Positions 36,857 to 48,697 are shown, counted from the first letter of the stretch. The stretch is 58,681 nt of DNA from Lingula anatina (GCF_001039355.2 NW_019775888.1:6840-65520), one strand, 5' to 3'. Made by a program: numbers and translations. Notes: a model not told the origin generated them from the letters alone.

Positions 36857-38479
36857 CAAGGTGACCGTTTCAATTCCTCCCAAACTAGCGTCATCTTATG
36901 AATCTCAATTATGACGAAGCTCTTTAAACATTCTTATTGTCATCAACATTTTATATGCGTTGATATATTGTTTTTTTTTTCTTCTTTCAGCGCAGAGAAG
37001 AACTCTTGAATCCACTGCGTTCCTGGCTCTTAAAGACATCTTTACTTGTCATTCGGCTATAAACATGAAATACTAGAACTTCAGCAATTTATATTACAAT
37101 TTAATATGCAATGACTGTCAGTAAAATGCGATACAGACAATGGAGTTATACATACAACACATGGAGCGCGTCCGCTACTAGAATCAGGGTATTTGAGTCA
37201 GGGATGTTTACATACACTGTAACTCAAACATATCTCTTTGATTGCGACGCATCAGTCATTTTACATGAAACTACCTTCATTTCATTGTACACTCAGGTGG
37301 AATCTTTCTGGTGTCGATAAAGATAAAACAAATCCGTGTTTGTCTTTTCTGTTTTTGTTTAAAATGATAATAATAATAATAAGTGGTCACATTTGAAATT
37401 CTAGACATTCGTCAAGCAGGATTTCTTCCTTTTGCTACGGCATGACTTTAATTTGTTTATACAAACGAGCTTTAACATATGAAATACAGTAAAATTATAA
37501 CGACGGAAAATTATTTTAGTTTTTCTTTCCGTATTTATGCTGTCATGGCGGATACAGTATTTTTCACAAGGGGCTTAGTTTCACGCAGGGACTCGTTATA
37601 TGTACAGAAAATAATCGTCTGGCCAAGCTGGGCATGTTTGCATCAAAAAGTATCTCTGAACCTAAAGTAGCGCGTGGTTTCTTTTTCCCTCCCTCCCTCC
37701 ATCGTCGCCCTTCAAATCTAGATAGGCCTACATACCTGATTGCTAAAACATTTGCACAATAATAACAATAATAATTAATATATGGACAGATTTGACAGCA
37801 AAAGGAAATAGAAACCGTTACTCCCATGTTAATACAGTGAGGTCACGAAAACAGTATGAAGTCATCAATTGGTCAGTTACAGGCGTTCCTCTTTACCTAT
37901 ATGTCCAAGTACAGTTCTGAACATCTATTTTCTTTCAATACCTTTCGTAGCTATTATTAAATCCGTTTATTTTGCCATCATATAAATTTTTTGTTTTTCA
38001 ATTCATTATCTCATATTTTCTTCTACCTTAAAATTAAGTATCCTGGTTATTCGTTTTAAACACGAAATATCCAACTCGTTTCTTAATGATATTCCATCAC
38101 GAGTCTTCTGGACGGTAAGAAACGCTGTAGGCTTATTTAAAGTGACTTTGGAATTAGTAATCCAAATAATGAAATAACTTTTGAAATCGAAATTCAAACT
38201 TAATGTGGTTATATTTCTTTGCATTAACATAGAGAGAGAAGATATTATATCGTAAGCGAATGCACAAAAGGATTGGCGATTATGTAAAATATAAATGGAA
38301 ATTTACAATATACAAAACAAGAGAGAGGAGCAATATACATGGGTCAAAGAACGCTGGTAATGAAACCACCAGTACAGCGTACATGTACTAAATTAAGAAA
38401 TAATCACATTTACAATAAAAAAGGCCTTAAACATTTAAAATAATGAGAAAATTTAATCTTTTACTGGATCTTACTTGAA

Positions 38480-38620
38480 ACGGAGATCACGACGTTTCGG
38501 CCTTGTCACAAGACACCCCGTGCAGACTGTCTCCACGTGACAACTCAATTCACCTGAAGAAGGCTTTGAGCTGATCGAGCCTGAGTTTCCTTTTCAAATA
38601 GGATCCAATATAAGATTTAA
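38480..38620 (-). repeat. Possible retroelement end fragment
   Basis: On the minus strand CTTCTTCAGGTGAATTG and GGCCGAAACGTCG resemble motifs common near the ends of Penelope-like or non-LTR elements. No coding part is seen. Confidence 0.3.
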
Positions 38621-39415
38621 TTTTTTCAATATCTTAGTACAATACAACAGGATTTAGTCACTTCCTACCCTCTACCATGGCGCCAAGAGAATTTTCACTA
38701 GATATTTATAACTATTTATAACTAAAATACGCTGCCAGGAAATGTTTCAGCGTAGATTCTTAACAAACAAACAAATAAATGAATAATAACAATGTTATTT
38801 GTCAACAATCCCAGCTAAAGCGCGTGTGCAACGGACTACAATACCACAATCAGGTCTGCAATCATACAGGTTATTATTCAATTTAAAGAGCAATGAAGAT
38901 ATAACTATTTGACTTTGCCTTTAATCTCCCTTATAATAGATTCTTTGCGGTCAAGAACCGCACGTACTCTTGTAATACCACCGTCGTCAGTCGACACTAC
39001 AGGGAAATATGGATACAAAATTATTGCATTTTTAATGTGTTTTTTAATATTATGAAGGGAATTACCACTATCGTGGTTTGTGAAACCTTTTTAAGGTTCC
39101 GCAAAATGCATCTTTCAAACATTCATCGACAAGGGCTAACGATGGGCGTTGCAGATATTCAACGATGTCATAACTTGTGCTTGAAAAAAAGCATTTTCTT
39201 ATTTTGAATTAGTTTAAATCACCCACAAAAGTGTCCAATCACTTTCCAGCTTTCCACGGAAATACGGAAATAACCCTGGGGAATACTAGAAGACACGTCA
39301 CCCGCCACGACAATATATCACCGGCTGATGATTTTCGTGCTCCTGGTCAATAACTGGCAATGACCACAGTGAACCGCTATACCCCGTCGGCACGCAACCT
39401 CCCCCCTCAGCTGTC

Positions 39416-39421
39416 TATAAA
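39416..39421 (+). promoter_or_regulatory. TATA box of glycine-rich gene 3
   Basis: TATAAA (CTGTCTATAAAATG) about 150 bases before the ATG at 39569. Confidence 0.65.
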
Positions 39422-39568
39422 ATGACCGCCCGTCGCTTACAACCGCCGAGAACACTCTTGGCTCCATCTGTACTTTGCCCACGAGGCAATACCGTCTGCA
39501 GCGCTTTTAATACCGTGTGTACCCATTCGAGTTTCTGTTAGAACTCTTCTGCTACGATCACCAAAACT

Positions 39569-40114
39569 ATGTGGAAACAACTTCTGATTCTCGGCCTGGT
39601 GGTTACCGGGATCTTCGCTCAGGGCTATAAACGTCAGAGAGGTTTGTTTAACCGTCTTGGCGGCAGAAGAAGGAACAACTTTTTGCTAGGCGGCGGCGGT
39701 GGAGGAGGAGGTGGGGGCGGAGGAGGAGGTAGTAATGGAGGATTTGGTTTCGGCTCCGGCTTTGGAAGCGGCTTCGGCAACAGTGGCGGCGGCGGAGGAG
39801 GAGGCGGCGGTGGTGGTGGCGGTGGTGGCGCCGGAAACGGATACGGATTCGGGGCTGGATTTGGAAGTGGTTATGGTTCCAGTGGCGGCGGCGGCGGTGG
39901 TGGTGGCGGTGGCGGAGGCGGCGGTGGCGCCGGAAATGGATACGGCTTCGGGGCCGGATTTGGAAGTGGTTATGGTGGTTCCAGCGGTGGTGGCGGCGGC
40001 GGTGGTGGCGGAGGCGGAGGCGGTGGCGGCAGTAACGGAGGTTCCGGATTCGGCGCCGGATTTGGCTACGGCTCCGGCAGAGGGTACAATGCCAGATATG
40101 GACGCCGCTACTGA
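39569..40114 (+). CDS. Glycine-rich secreted protein 3, shematrin-like, with internal repeats (181 aa)
   Basis: Single coding exon. Signal peptide MWKQLLILGLVVTGIFAQ, then a basic segment (YKRQRGLFNRLGGRRR), then four poly-Gly blocks alternating with GYGFGAGFGSGYG-type units of roughly 40 residues, ending ARYGRRY. The GRRY terminus is shared with gene 1 and resembles the basic-plus-Tyr shematrin signature. A donor (ATTAG/GTAAGT) at 40156 lies 42 bases past the stop and an acceptor (ATTTCAG) at 40519; AATAAA at 40879 ends the transcript. All stop-to-junction distances in this family are under 50 bases, so the 3' UTR intron should not trigger nonsense-mediated decay. Role in extracellular or shell matrix inferred from family resemblance. 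Confidence 0.85.
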   Translation: MWKQLLILGLVVTGIFAQGYKRQRGLFNRLGGRRRNNFLLGGGGGGGGGGGGGGSNGGFGFGSGFGSGFGNSGGGGGGGGGGGGGGGAGNGYGFGAGFGSGYGSSGGGGGGGGGGGGGGGAGNGYGFGAGFGSGYGGSSGGGGGGGGGGGGGGGSNGGSGFGAGFGYGSGRGYNARYGRRY

Positions 40115-40878
40115 GGTTGTTTAATACGCTGATGCTTAAGATGCAATACCAATTAGGTAAGTAGCCTTCAGTTCATTTAGTTATTTGTATTTCATTCGTC
40201 TTATAGCTTAAATTCCTCAATTTAGTTTTTTAGCTTTATTATATAATTACAATGCAAAAACCTTACAGTGTTTTCATTTTCATGCACTTTTCAATATTTT
40301 CTGGAATAAATATATACAGGGATGTTCTTTTTCATTAGCAAATTACATGTTAAAAGGAATCGCAGTATTCTGCTTTCTGTCACCATATCTGCGTGCAATA
40401 TTTTTGAATCGCATATTGGCAGATAACGCTGAAGAACAATTTTCTTTACACTGACACTACGTGGAGAGATCAATAGAAAGATCATAAAAGATCAATAAAA
40501 AGTTTTCATTTCATTTCAGAATTGGATTTGGACAATGGCGAAAGTAAACACCTGGAAAGCTGAAACGAATCTCTTAACCGCTCAGGATTTTCAGTAGCCA
40601 TAAAATGACCAAACGATTAACATGTGTTCATTATATTTAGTTACATGACAATACAGCAGCCGATGAAAATGTTGAATGACTTTGGTGAACGTAAACATCA
40701 ATTTTTATGTATTATGATCGCGCGAGAATGAAAAACATTTGATTGACGCCATTTTGTTCATTTTTGCTGAGCAATGGCGTGCTGCATTTTTCCTACGATA
40801 ATGCAATAATGTTGCCGATTTCGAGATCGTATTTGTATATGTACTTTTCACTTAAAGAAAATCTTTATATCAAGACTG

Positions 40879-40884
40879 AATAAA
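40879..40884 (+). terminator. Poly(A) signal of glycine-rich gene 3
   Basis: AATAAA about 360 bases into the 3' UTR exon that begins at 40520. Confidence 0.65.
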
Positions 40885-41798
40885 TTTTTGTACAATTTCT
40901 GTGTTTTGTGGAGTTATGGACGTCGCAGTAGATTTTAAATCCCGCGACTAGTATTTTGTTGTAATAACGTGCAAGTACTTTTTTAAAAATTTAATTACAA
41001 AGAAAAAAAACGAAAAAAAAAAAGATTTTCACTATTTTTAATCAAATTATTCTTCTTTCTAAACAACCATGTAACTTTTTTGTAAGAACAATTTTAGCTA
41101 GTTTTTGACAGTTTGCTATATTGTCTGGCAAATTACCATCGCTAAACGGGATATTGTTATTTCGGTAAGCATTTGGAAAAGAATTTAGCAAACTACGCCC
41201 CATGGAAATGAAAGCGATCAGGCTGGTTGTGTCTTTTGATTTGCAGTATTTTTGACGTTTTTAAAAAATTTGTACTTTCATAGATTTGATCTCCTCATAT
41301 AAGAGATACTTTAAACAAGAAACCACTTTGAGAGGTTTTCTCACAAAAATACGAAAATTGTATTCTCTCGTGCCTTCGTCAATTTTGTAGCACTTGTCGA
41401 TTATGGAGGTTTCTAGTTCCGTGTCTAGCCCACCATACGAATAGTCGTTTTAAAGATCAGGTTTCATTCATGCGTTTTTTATACAGTTCTTGCATTATCA
41501 ACCTGCGTAAAGCATTAGTTGATAGTGGGTGGATAAGTGGGTGGCGCATACTTCCATTACTAAAATAAAATTATTATTTGCAATTGGTTATTTACACGGG
41601 TTATCTAAAAAGAAAATGGGAGGATGTAATTATCAGATAACGACAACTCCCTACACTGCGTTGTGCTATTTCTTTATAATGGCGGGAGAGAAAAGATGTT
41701 ATAAATTCTTTGAATATTCTTCTATTAGATTTTAACCCTCAAAACATTAACGAAATGATTTAAAACAGTAAGAGCGAAATACAATTTTCCGAAAATTA
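40885..41798. other. Intergenic region between convergent glycine-rich gene 3 and the EMI-SRCR gene
   Basis: AT-rich, with no exon or element recognised. Confidence 0.5.
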
Positions 41799-41804
41799 TT
41801 TAAT
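41799..41804 (-). terminator. Poly(A) signal candidate of the EMI-LDLa-SRCR gene
   Basis: ATTAAA on the minus strand, 92 bases after the stop at 41896-41898. Confidence 0.45.
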
Positions 41805-41895
41805 AAGTCTTGTCAAACTAATGACTCATGGTCAGCTAAGATTTCATAGATGCATATGTAGGAAATCATTCTTGGTGCGGCATTTAGTTTTCTCT

Positions 41896-44800
41896 TCATG
41901 GGATGACAGCCTCTTCTCTTCTCTTGCCGATAAGATGGAACTGTGGAAGAGGCTCTGGAAGGAGAAGTGACATGTTTTAGTTATATCTTTGTATGCGTTT
42001 AATTTCATAGCATTTCGTAGCATAAATTAAAGCCTATCGCACGCTCGAAGAAAATCAAACTAATTAGATATTTACACATACAAATTAAGGCATGTGATTC
42101 AGTAAATGAGGTTTTATAGCAAATTTACCTAATTTAAAAAAATGTCCAAGTTGAATCAGCTACACTGTAAAAACAGTGTTTAGCTCCTAAAGACATTTCT
42201 AAATGCGTTAAGGTGCTTAACGTGTGTTGTATGTGTTTAAATGTTAAAAACTGTTTTTACAGTGTAGATGATTTAACTGAACAGGTGATGTTTGTGTGAA
42301 TAAATGTGAACTAACCGTCGCTGCATTCAATCCCGACGTCTTCATAGTGTGAACAACCAGGATATCCCCATTTAGCTGGCAGGGGACACTGAACGATTGA
42401 TTGCTCACTTCCATCACAATTTAGACCCCTCAGCCACACGGGATAACTTAAAGACATTTGTCCAAGTTTTGCACTTGTAAAGAACCGCGTGACGTTCTTA
42501 AACCCAAGCTGACGACAGAGAACCTGTGCATCATTTATGTCCATGTAGTCATCACAAAGTGACCCCCAACCACTGTTGTGCCACACGCTTACCACACCAG
42601 AGTACACGTGACCGAAGCGACTTGTATTTGTAGGTGCAGTCAGTTGAACAATAGTTCCTGCAAAATCAAGTTAATGTGACTAAAGTGTGTCAGTAGAATA
42701 ATGAATGTTGTCCTAAACATATGAATTCTGTAGCTGTTATTTTCTCTAAACAAAACTGCTTTGACCAAATACTGGAAGTATTTTAATAACATCGTCATTA
42801 ACATAATAATAATGAGAGAGAGACAGAGAGAGTCTGATAGTGTATTCCCATAGCTTTTAGATCGATCTATCCCCGCGGTAAGTCTCACTAGATTACTGTC
42901 AGATAATCCGGCTTAAATGTCCGTCCCGCCTACTACAATCTGTAAGGGGGTAATTAACTTTTGTGTCAACTCGGCTGACAGCTATTTAGCGTGAACCCCC
43001 AGGGAGTTAGGTCGATCTAAAGTAGATCGATCTAAGCTCTGGGAATGGGGTCTGAGAGTCCATGCTAAAACTTATTGAGGGTAGTTTTGAATACAGGTTA
43101 AATTCATAATAATGTAGGCACATGTATAAACAGTAAACGTTACACACCAACTGTACTGCATTTTTTACACAAATAATAAATGTAGAAGAGAAATATCATA
43201 AGTACCACAGTTCATCTCATCTTCGGGCATTTCACTTCTGGACCCTCCGCAGTCCGGGATTTGGTCACAGTATAGACGACGAGGAAGACACATGTCGTCT
43301 TTAGAGCAGCGAAAGTAACCACTGGGACAATCACCTAAATTGAATGCAAATACGATATATGATATTTCTGCCCTGAATTTTAGAGTGTCCTCAATGTGAC
43401 ATTTCATAAAGACAAGTAAAACAACTAAATGCTGATATTTCATTTTTTGCATCTTTACATGTACGTACAATATTTATTATTTATTCCTTTAATATCCATG
43501 AACAAAACTACCATCTTACCACACATCCGTTCATCAGAACCGTCTCCACAGTTATCATTCCCGTTGCAAATGTAAGATTTATGCACACACCGGCCATTGT
43601 CACAAGCAAATTGATCCCCACTGCACTTAGCTGTTATATTCGACGGCAAAAAAAAATATTTGAAAAAAGTTAACCATGAAAAAGCATTATACTATGGCAG
43701 ACAGCAATAAGCTTTTTTTTGTGGGAGATACCAAAATATACAGTGTGTATTTCTAAAGTGGTACTTAGCAGTTCTTATTAGTAGGTCACCAGTGCAGGGT
43801 ATAAGTGGTCACCAGCGCGGATCCAGGATAATTTGAAGGGGGGTCCGCAGTTGCGAAGCCGACCCCCCCACCCCCACCCCTTGGCGTGGGGTTTAAGAGG
43901 GCGAACGGTGCCATTTAGTACGGTTGAGAACTGTAATCCAACTAGTCAAAATTCTAATTTCAAGAAGGGACCATCGGTGTGATTTTTTTCAGAAAGCAAA
44001 GGGGGGGGTCAGGACCCCCTGACACCTCCCCTCTAAATCTGCCATTGCAGTGTATGGGATTTATTACCCCCGCTTTAATAGGCTTGGGCCTTTCAGCCTT
44101 TTTAAATCAAATAAAGCTACGGAACAGTCTAAACTACGTTATCTTTCACCATTCTTTTCATTTTATTTATTTATTGTAAATATATCTTTCTGTTAAGAAA
44201 CGTGTTCGTGTATACACTATTTCTAAATTTTTCCAAAAGAGTATTGAATCTACGACTTTAATAATTTCCAACTAAGACAAAATGACAGAATCCGCTCATT
44301 ATGACTTCATGTTCTACTTTCAAGTTATAGTATAACTGGGGATTTTTATTCATTTGTGTCCTTCATGGTGATCAATTATAAATTTGTTAAAATATCAGTA
44401 ATTTATAGAGAAAAACTACATATCTAAAAAACAGGCATTTAAAATAAAAAGCAGACTCACCCGAGAGCAATACCGTTTTTGTGATAATAATCAGAGAACT
44501 TTGAAAAAATGTATCTATAATTTCCAAAATATTCCGTCATTTTAGTAAGAGAGCATATACATGTATATAAATAACCAAGTCCAGTTTCTCTTTATAGATT
44601 TTAGTGTAATCTTAAATCACTGCATATTTCTTATAAGAACTACATATTTTAAATGTTCTTGTGTTATCATATTCAATATAAAATGGTACTAAATTCCAAA
44701 ATAAATAAATAAAATAATAAAAAACGCAAACCTCTGACCATGCACTGAACAGAAAATGCGTTGTGCTTCCTCCAACCATCACAACACCGGTACCGTGTTG

Positions 44801-46491
44801 TGTAAGTCACTCTGAAAGTATACAATTATTTTACATCAAGGAAAAAAACGTATACTCCTACCATACACTGAAAAGAAAATGCGAACGGAACAGTCCGTGT
44901 AATTTGAATGTGGTGAAACGTTTCTGCCACAATCGCCACATCAAAGGTACGGGAGGACAAAAACATTTTTCTAAGAACAAATACCCCATTCACACTACAG
45001 TTGCAAAAATGCGCATTTCTGTAATTCGGATTTTTCGTGAGGAATCCAATTCGGAATTGCGTTCACACTCGCGAAGCAAATCCGAATCCCACGTTGAAAA
45101 TTTCAGGTTTAACTTCCTGTTTTGAACACTCGCGCATGCGCCGCACAGAAAAACTCAAAATACCAACAAAAAAGTCTGACGGCAAATGTATCTCAAAAAG
45201 ACATTCCAGCATTCTTGGGAAGCATAAGATGGCAAAATAAGTTTGTTTCCTCATGTTGTAGTGAATGGTGACCTCCAAATACGTTTGGTGCAATCGCTAA
45301 AGTAATAAACAAGCGTTCATAGATACCCGCACTTATCTGCACACATGCGCAGTTAGGTCTGTACAGGTGTCGATTCCGGTAAGTTATCCGGATCGCGCTT
45401 AGAAATCCACCTCGCTTGCAGGATTTTGAAAATGCGCATTACAAAAATCCTCTTGCGTTCACACTACTGCACTTATTCGAATTGTGACCTAATTCGCAAT
45501 TTATCCGGATAACTGAGCGTAGTGTGAACGGGGTAAAAGAAGAGACTGCCCAACTCTAGTTTTATGGATAGCTTCATATGGCGCATAATGTTGCGTGGTG
45601 AAAAAATCAGACAGGAAAAGATTAGAAAGTTTTGGATTATGGTGCTATCGGCGTGTTCTTAGAATCAGCTGGGTTACGTAATGTACAAGGACCACGAATG
45701 ATGAAGTGCTGAGACGGTGCAGATGCGAAAAAAAAAAAGACTGCTTGACTTTCTGAGTGAGAGAAAGCTGTCTTTGTGGGACAAATTTGAGAGGCCAGCA
45801 AGTGGACAAACCATTACTTTTGGGGACAGTATACGGATCTCCAGGACGCGGCAGAAGCGACACAGCGGCGATCTGACGGACCTCTGTGGGTCCATGATTC
45901 AAGCGGATAGAATGGCTCAAAACCGTGACCAGTGGAGTTTTTTACTGGGGGGGGGGNNNNNNNNNNNNNNNNNNNNNNNNNNNNNNNNNNNNNNNNNNNN
46001 NNNNNNNNNNNNNNNNNNNNNNNNNNNNNNNNNNNNNNNNNNNNNNNNNNNNNNNNNNNNNNNNNNNNNNNNNNNNNNNNNNNNNNNNNNNNNNNNNNNN
46101 NNNNNNNNNNNNNNNNNNNNNNNNNNNNNNNNNNNNNNNNNNNNNNNNNNNNNNNGTGTGGGGGTGGGGGGGGGGGGGGGGGGGGGAGGGGGCACGGTGG
46201 GTTTGCACCGACCCAGTTTTTGATGACGGGAACGTAATGTCCATGCCGAATGAAGAATACGATATGGTGGAAGCGGAAACGTTTATATACATGTACAGCT
46301 ACTTCCTATACCAAGCCAATTTTGAATTATGGAATGTGTATATTGTTTATACTGCATAAATACATGATGTAGTATTTCAAATATTAATATTTATCCTACA
46401 TGTATATTTGAGAAAGAGAGAGATTTCTTATGAATACCTTCCGTAGTTGTCCGTGCTGCCCACTTGGTATTTGTAGGTACATACGTTGGAC
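41896..46491 (-). CDS. Mosaic extracellular protein: EMI-like, two LDLa and one SRCR domain (5' end missing)
   Basis: Minus exons 46491-46438, 44811-44732, 43630-43520, 43334-43206, 42657-42316 and 41954-41896, with agreeing phases. The first two join in phase 2 to read [10 protein letters not shown]…[16 protein letters not shown], an EMI-like module shorter than usual. LDLa-1 has six Cys and the Ca site NCGDGSDE. LDLa-2 has an expanded, altered loop ([15 protein letters not shown]). The SRCR has six Cys (group A pattern: [33 protein letters not shown]). The last exon adds a short basic tail, …[10 protein letters not shown], and stop. No signal peptide exon was found; a 199-base gap and several MITEs lie in and above the gene. 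Probably secreted, binding ligands through LDLa/SRCR; scavenger-like function inferred. Confidence 0.78.
42160..42267. mobile_element. Miniature element with CTACACTGTAAAAACAGT ends
   Basis: A 108-base element whose first 18 bases and last 18 (ACTGTTTTTACAGTGTAG) are exact inverted repeats. It lies in the last intron of the EMI-SRCR gene. Confidence 0.85.
42842..43050. mobile_element. MITE, ATTCCCATAG family, copy 3
   Basis: TATTCCCATAGCTTTTAGAT to GGGAATGGGG, with the same core as the copies at 12265 and 27621. It lies in the intron between the second LDLa and SRCR exons. Confidence 0.9.
43810..44049. repeat. Dispersed repeat with GGGGTCAGGACCCC hairpin, copy A
   Basis: Shares the order GGCGTGGGGTTT, GTACGGTT…GAACT, TAGTCAAAATT, GGGGTCAGGACCCC and CCTCTAAATC with 55139-55419. 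Non-coding, in an intron of the EMI-SRCR gene. Confidence 0.8.
44983..45534. mobile_element. MITE with CCCCATTCACACTAC ends
   Basis: Left end CCCCATTCACACTACAG and right end CGTAGTGTGAACGGGG are inverted. Internal GCGTTCACACT repeats are also present. About 550 bp, in an intron of the EMI-SRCR gene. Confidence 0.85.
45957..46155. other. Assembly gap flanked by poly-G
   Basis: 199 N between GGGGGGGGGG (to 45956) and a G-rich run to about 46187. Frames crossing it are meaningless. It falls inside the intron between the two EMI exons. Confidence 0.98.
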
Positions 46492-46644
46492 CTGAAAAAC
46501 ATTTTAATTTTTTTCACCATTCCTATAGTTAAGATAATGATTTTGAAGTAATTGAAGGCCTACTGTGTGCGTTTGAAAAATCCCAGAAAGCCTTACTTCC
46601 CTTGTCTACATATCCTGCAAAGCTACTTATCTTTTCCAATTAAA

Positions 46645-47200
46645 GCCTCTGTCACAATTAAAGCCGCACGGGCTCTTACGGGTTGTTTGTACGGGGGATG
46701 TCCAAAAGATTCTACGAATAGACTGCGAACTGCTAGACCGCAAGCGTAACTTGCTCCCCTTGCACTGAGTTAGCAAGAGAGACGCGCGTTTTGCAAGACT
46801 CACGTCGCAAGCAATGAAGGAGCAAGTGCCCTTTGCGTGTTGAGTAAGGTGCACGCCCTCACAACTAACGAACAAAGTCGAAAGCACACTGGGAATGCGT
46901 CGCAACTGCGTCACCCCCACGCCTGGTGTATAAAATGCGTGCTCACGACGCACGCTCGTGTCTTTACGATGAACGTCGACTGTGTAACGTGTACAACAAT
47001 TTCAAATTTTTTCACATTTTTGCTCAATTTAGTTTCTAATATGCCATTAGCGTCCCTGCTTGAAAGGACATCTCATGTGGCCCTTGCGACTCGCAAGGCA
47101 GACTTTCCTATACCTCTACGACCTCCACGGCCTCCGCAACACCCAAAAATCACAGGGAACGTACGATCCTGAAATTCGTGCATCCGGTTGTGACCGAGGC
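46645..47200. mobile_element. MITE with GCCTC-GTCACAA ends and TAA-type target duplication
   Basis: Starts (TAA)AGCCTCTGTCACAATTAAAG and ends GGTTGTGACCGAGGCT(TAA). The inverted ends and TAA/TAA flanks would suit a PIF/Harbinger-type miniature element. About 556 bp, no transposase. Confidence 0.75.
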
Positions 47201-47709
47201 TTAAAGATGCATACAAAGTCAATTTTTTGTCACAAAAACCAACAAAATGCCAGCATATAGTTTTAAGTAGTATAACTAAGATAATCAACAAAAGGCATTG
47301 TTTAATTCTACCCGAAAATGATGTTTGAACGGATTTTTCTGCTGGCATTCTAAGCTGTATGTCAATGGGGCAGGAAAGTAGGTCACGAAAGTAGGTTAAA
47401 TTTACAACCAAAAATTTAAAGAAAGGAGCAGTCTAAAGGTCTTTTATGGCTGATCGAGTGATCTATTCAGTTTATCCCTTGGCATGTCGAATTTATTTGA
47501 GTCATATAAGAATCTAGTAGAAGTGGTTTACATGTGTTATGCCCCTATTTCACACAGACCACGAATCCCACGAATGGCCATGAATTGACAAATTTTACGA
47601 TTCGTGGTTGAATCGTAATCAGTTCGTGAAGTTCTTTACAGATTCGTATATATTCGAAGTCAGTTCTTGCACTTCTTGACCAACAGGAATTGGTGGCAAA
47701 AACTTTGAT

Positions 47710-48226
47710 GCCCCTATTTCACACAGACCACGAATCCGACGAATCGCCGGGAATTGAAAATTTCAGGATTCGTGGTTGAATCGTAATCAGTTCGTGAAGT
47801 TCTTAACAGATTCGTATATAATCGTAGTAAGTTCTTGCAATTCTTGATCAATCGGGAATTCGTGGCAGAAATTTTGAGCTGTTCATAGTTTTGGCCACGA
47901 ACTCCCGATTCCAAAAAATCGTAGTGAATTTCTGGACAATTTTCGTGCGATTCCAGCCGAATCCCACGAACATTCGTAACACTATCGCACCTGTATCGTA
48001 ACTGAATCGTAGAGTGTGTCGAATTAGACCAGAAAATTGGCAAAATCTCACGATTCCATCCGAATCCCAAGAATATTCGTAACACTATCGTACCTGTATC
48101 GTAAATGAATCGTGAGCGTGTCGAATTAGACCAGAAAATTGGCAAAATCTCACGAATCCTCACGAATCCTAAAATTTGTCAATTCCTGGCGATTCGTGGG
48201 ATTCGTGGTCTGTGTGAAATAGGGGC
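47710..48226. mobile_element. Inner complete element of the same TIR family
   Basis: Begins GCCCCTATTTCACACAGACC and ends GGTCTGTGTGAAATAGGGGC, exact inverted termini. 517 bp of GAATCGTA/GATTCGTGG repeats, no coding capacity. It supplies the uninterrupted TTCCTGGCGATTCG site used to date the LTR insertion. Confidence 0.85.
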
Positions 48227-48292
48227 CTTAGACCAGAAAATTGGCAAAATCTCACGAATCCTCACGAATCCTGAAATTTGTCAATTCCTGGC

Positions 48293-48697
48293 TGTCAGAG
48301 AATTAAGCTCTCCTGGGTGGGGAGATCGAAAATGGGGGAGAGAGAGGAGAGTCGGGGCCATGCGGTGCGTTACTGTTTCAGACAGAGTGTGGAAGCGTTT
48401 TAAGCGCTGGACGTTGTAGTTAGGAGATTTATTGTTGGAAAAGACTGTGTTGATGTTCCGTGGACTGCACTGAATGCTTTGATACCATAAATGCACCAAG
48501 TTACGGCATAAACTAACCAAGATAGGAATCGGCGGCAAGTACACGTGCACCTCTCTGTTACATTGCATTAGTTACTGTTACGTTATGTACTGTGATAATC
48601 TGGAAACTGATCTTTATTCAGTGGAAATCTTAAAATTTCGAAAATAATAAAGGAGACATTCAGAACATATGCAAATGCGCTGTTGTTTTTCCTGACA
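48293..48697. mobile_element. Solo LTR of an LTR retrotransposon, 405 bp
   Basis: Starts TGTCAG and ends CTGACA (TG…CA with six-base inverted tips) and is flanked on both sides by the direct repeat CTGGC. The undisturbed site TTCCTGGCGATTCG is present at 48184-48195 in the neighbouring element. AATAAA lies about 50 bases before the end. Only one LTR remains; no internal genes. Confidence 0.88.

Larger units (their letters stand above)
36209..39415. other. 3' UTR intron and exon of glycine-rich gene 2, then intergenic DNA
   Basis: The 3' UTR intron spans 36209-36990 and contains a MITE at 36555-36856; the 3' exon starts at 36991 (CGCAGAGAAG). Further on, 38480-38620 resembles retroelement 3' ends (GACGTTTCGGCC … CTGAAGAAGGC). 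No coding exon recognised. Confidence 0.5.

Noticed and set aside
39699-40124. Glu/Val/Ala-rich ORF inside glycine-rich gene 3
   Set aside because: Shifted reading of the same GGN repeats, without a signal peptide.
45717-46359. ORFs crossing the N gap
   Set aside because: Composed mostly of undefined bases and poly-G.
46438-46491. Reading this exon in phase 1 as a Thr-rich linker
   Set aside because: In phase 2 it gives NVCTYKYQV and joins the next exon to complete an EMI-like domain, which explains both exons better.
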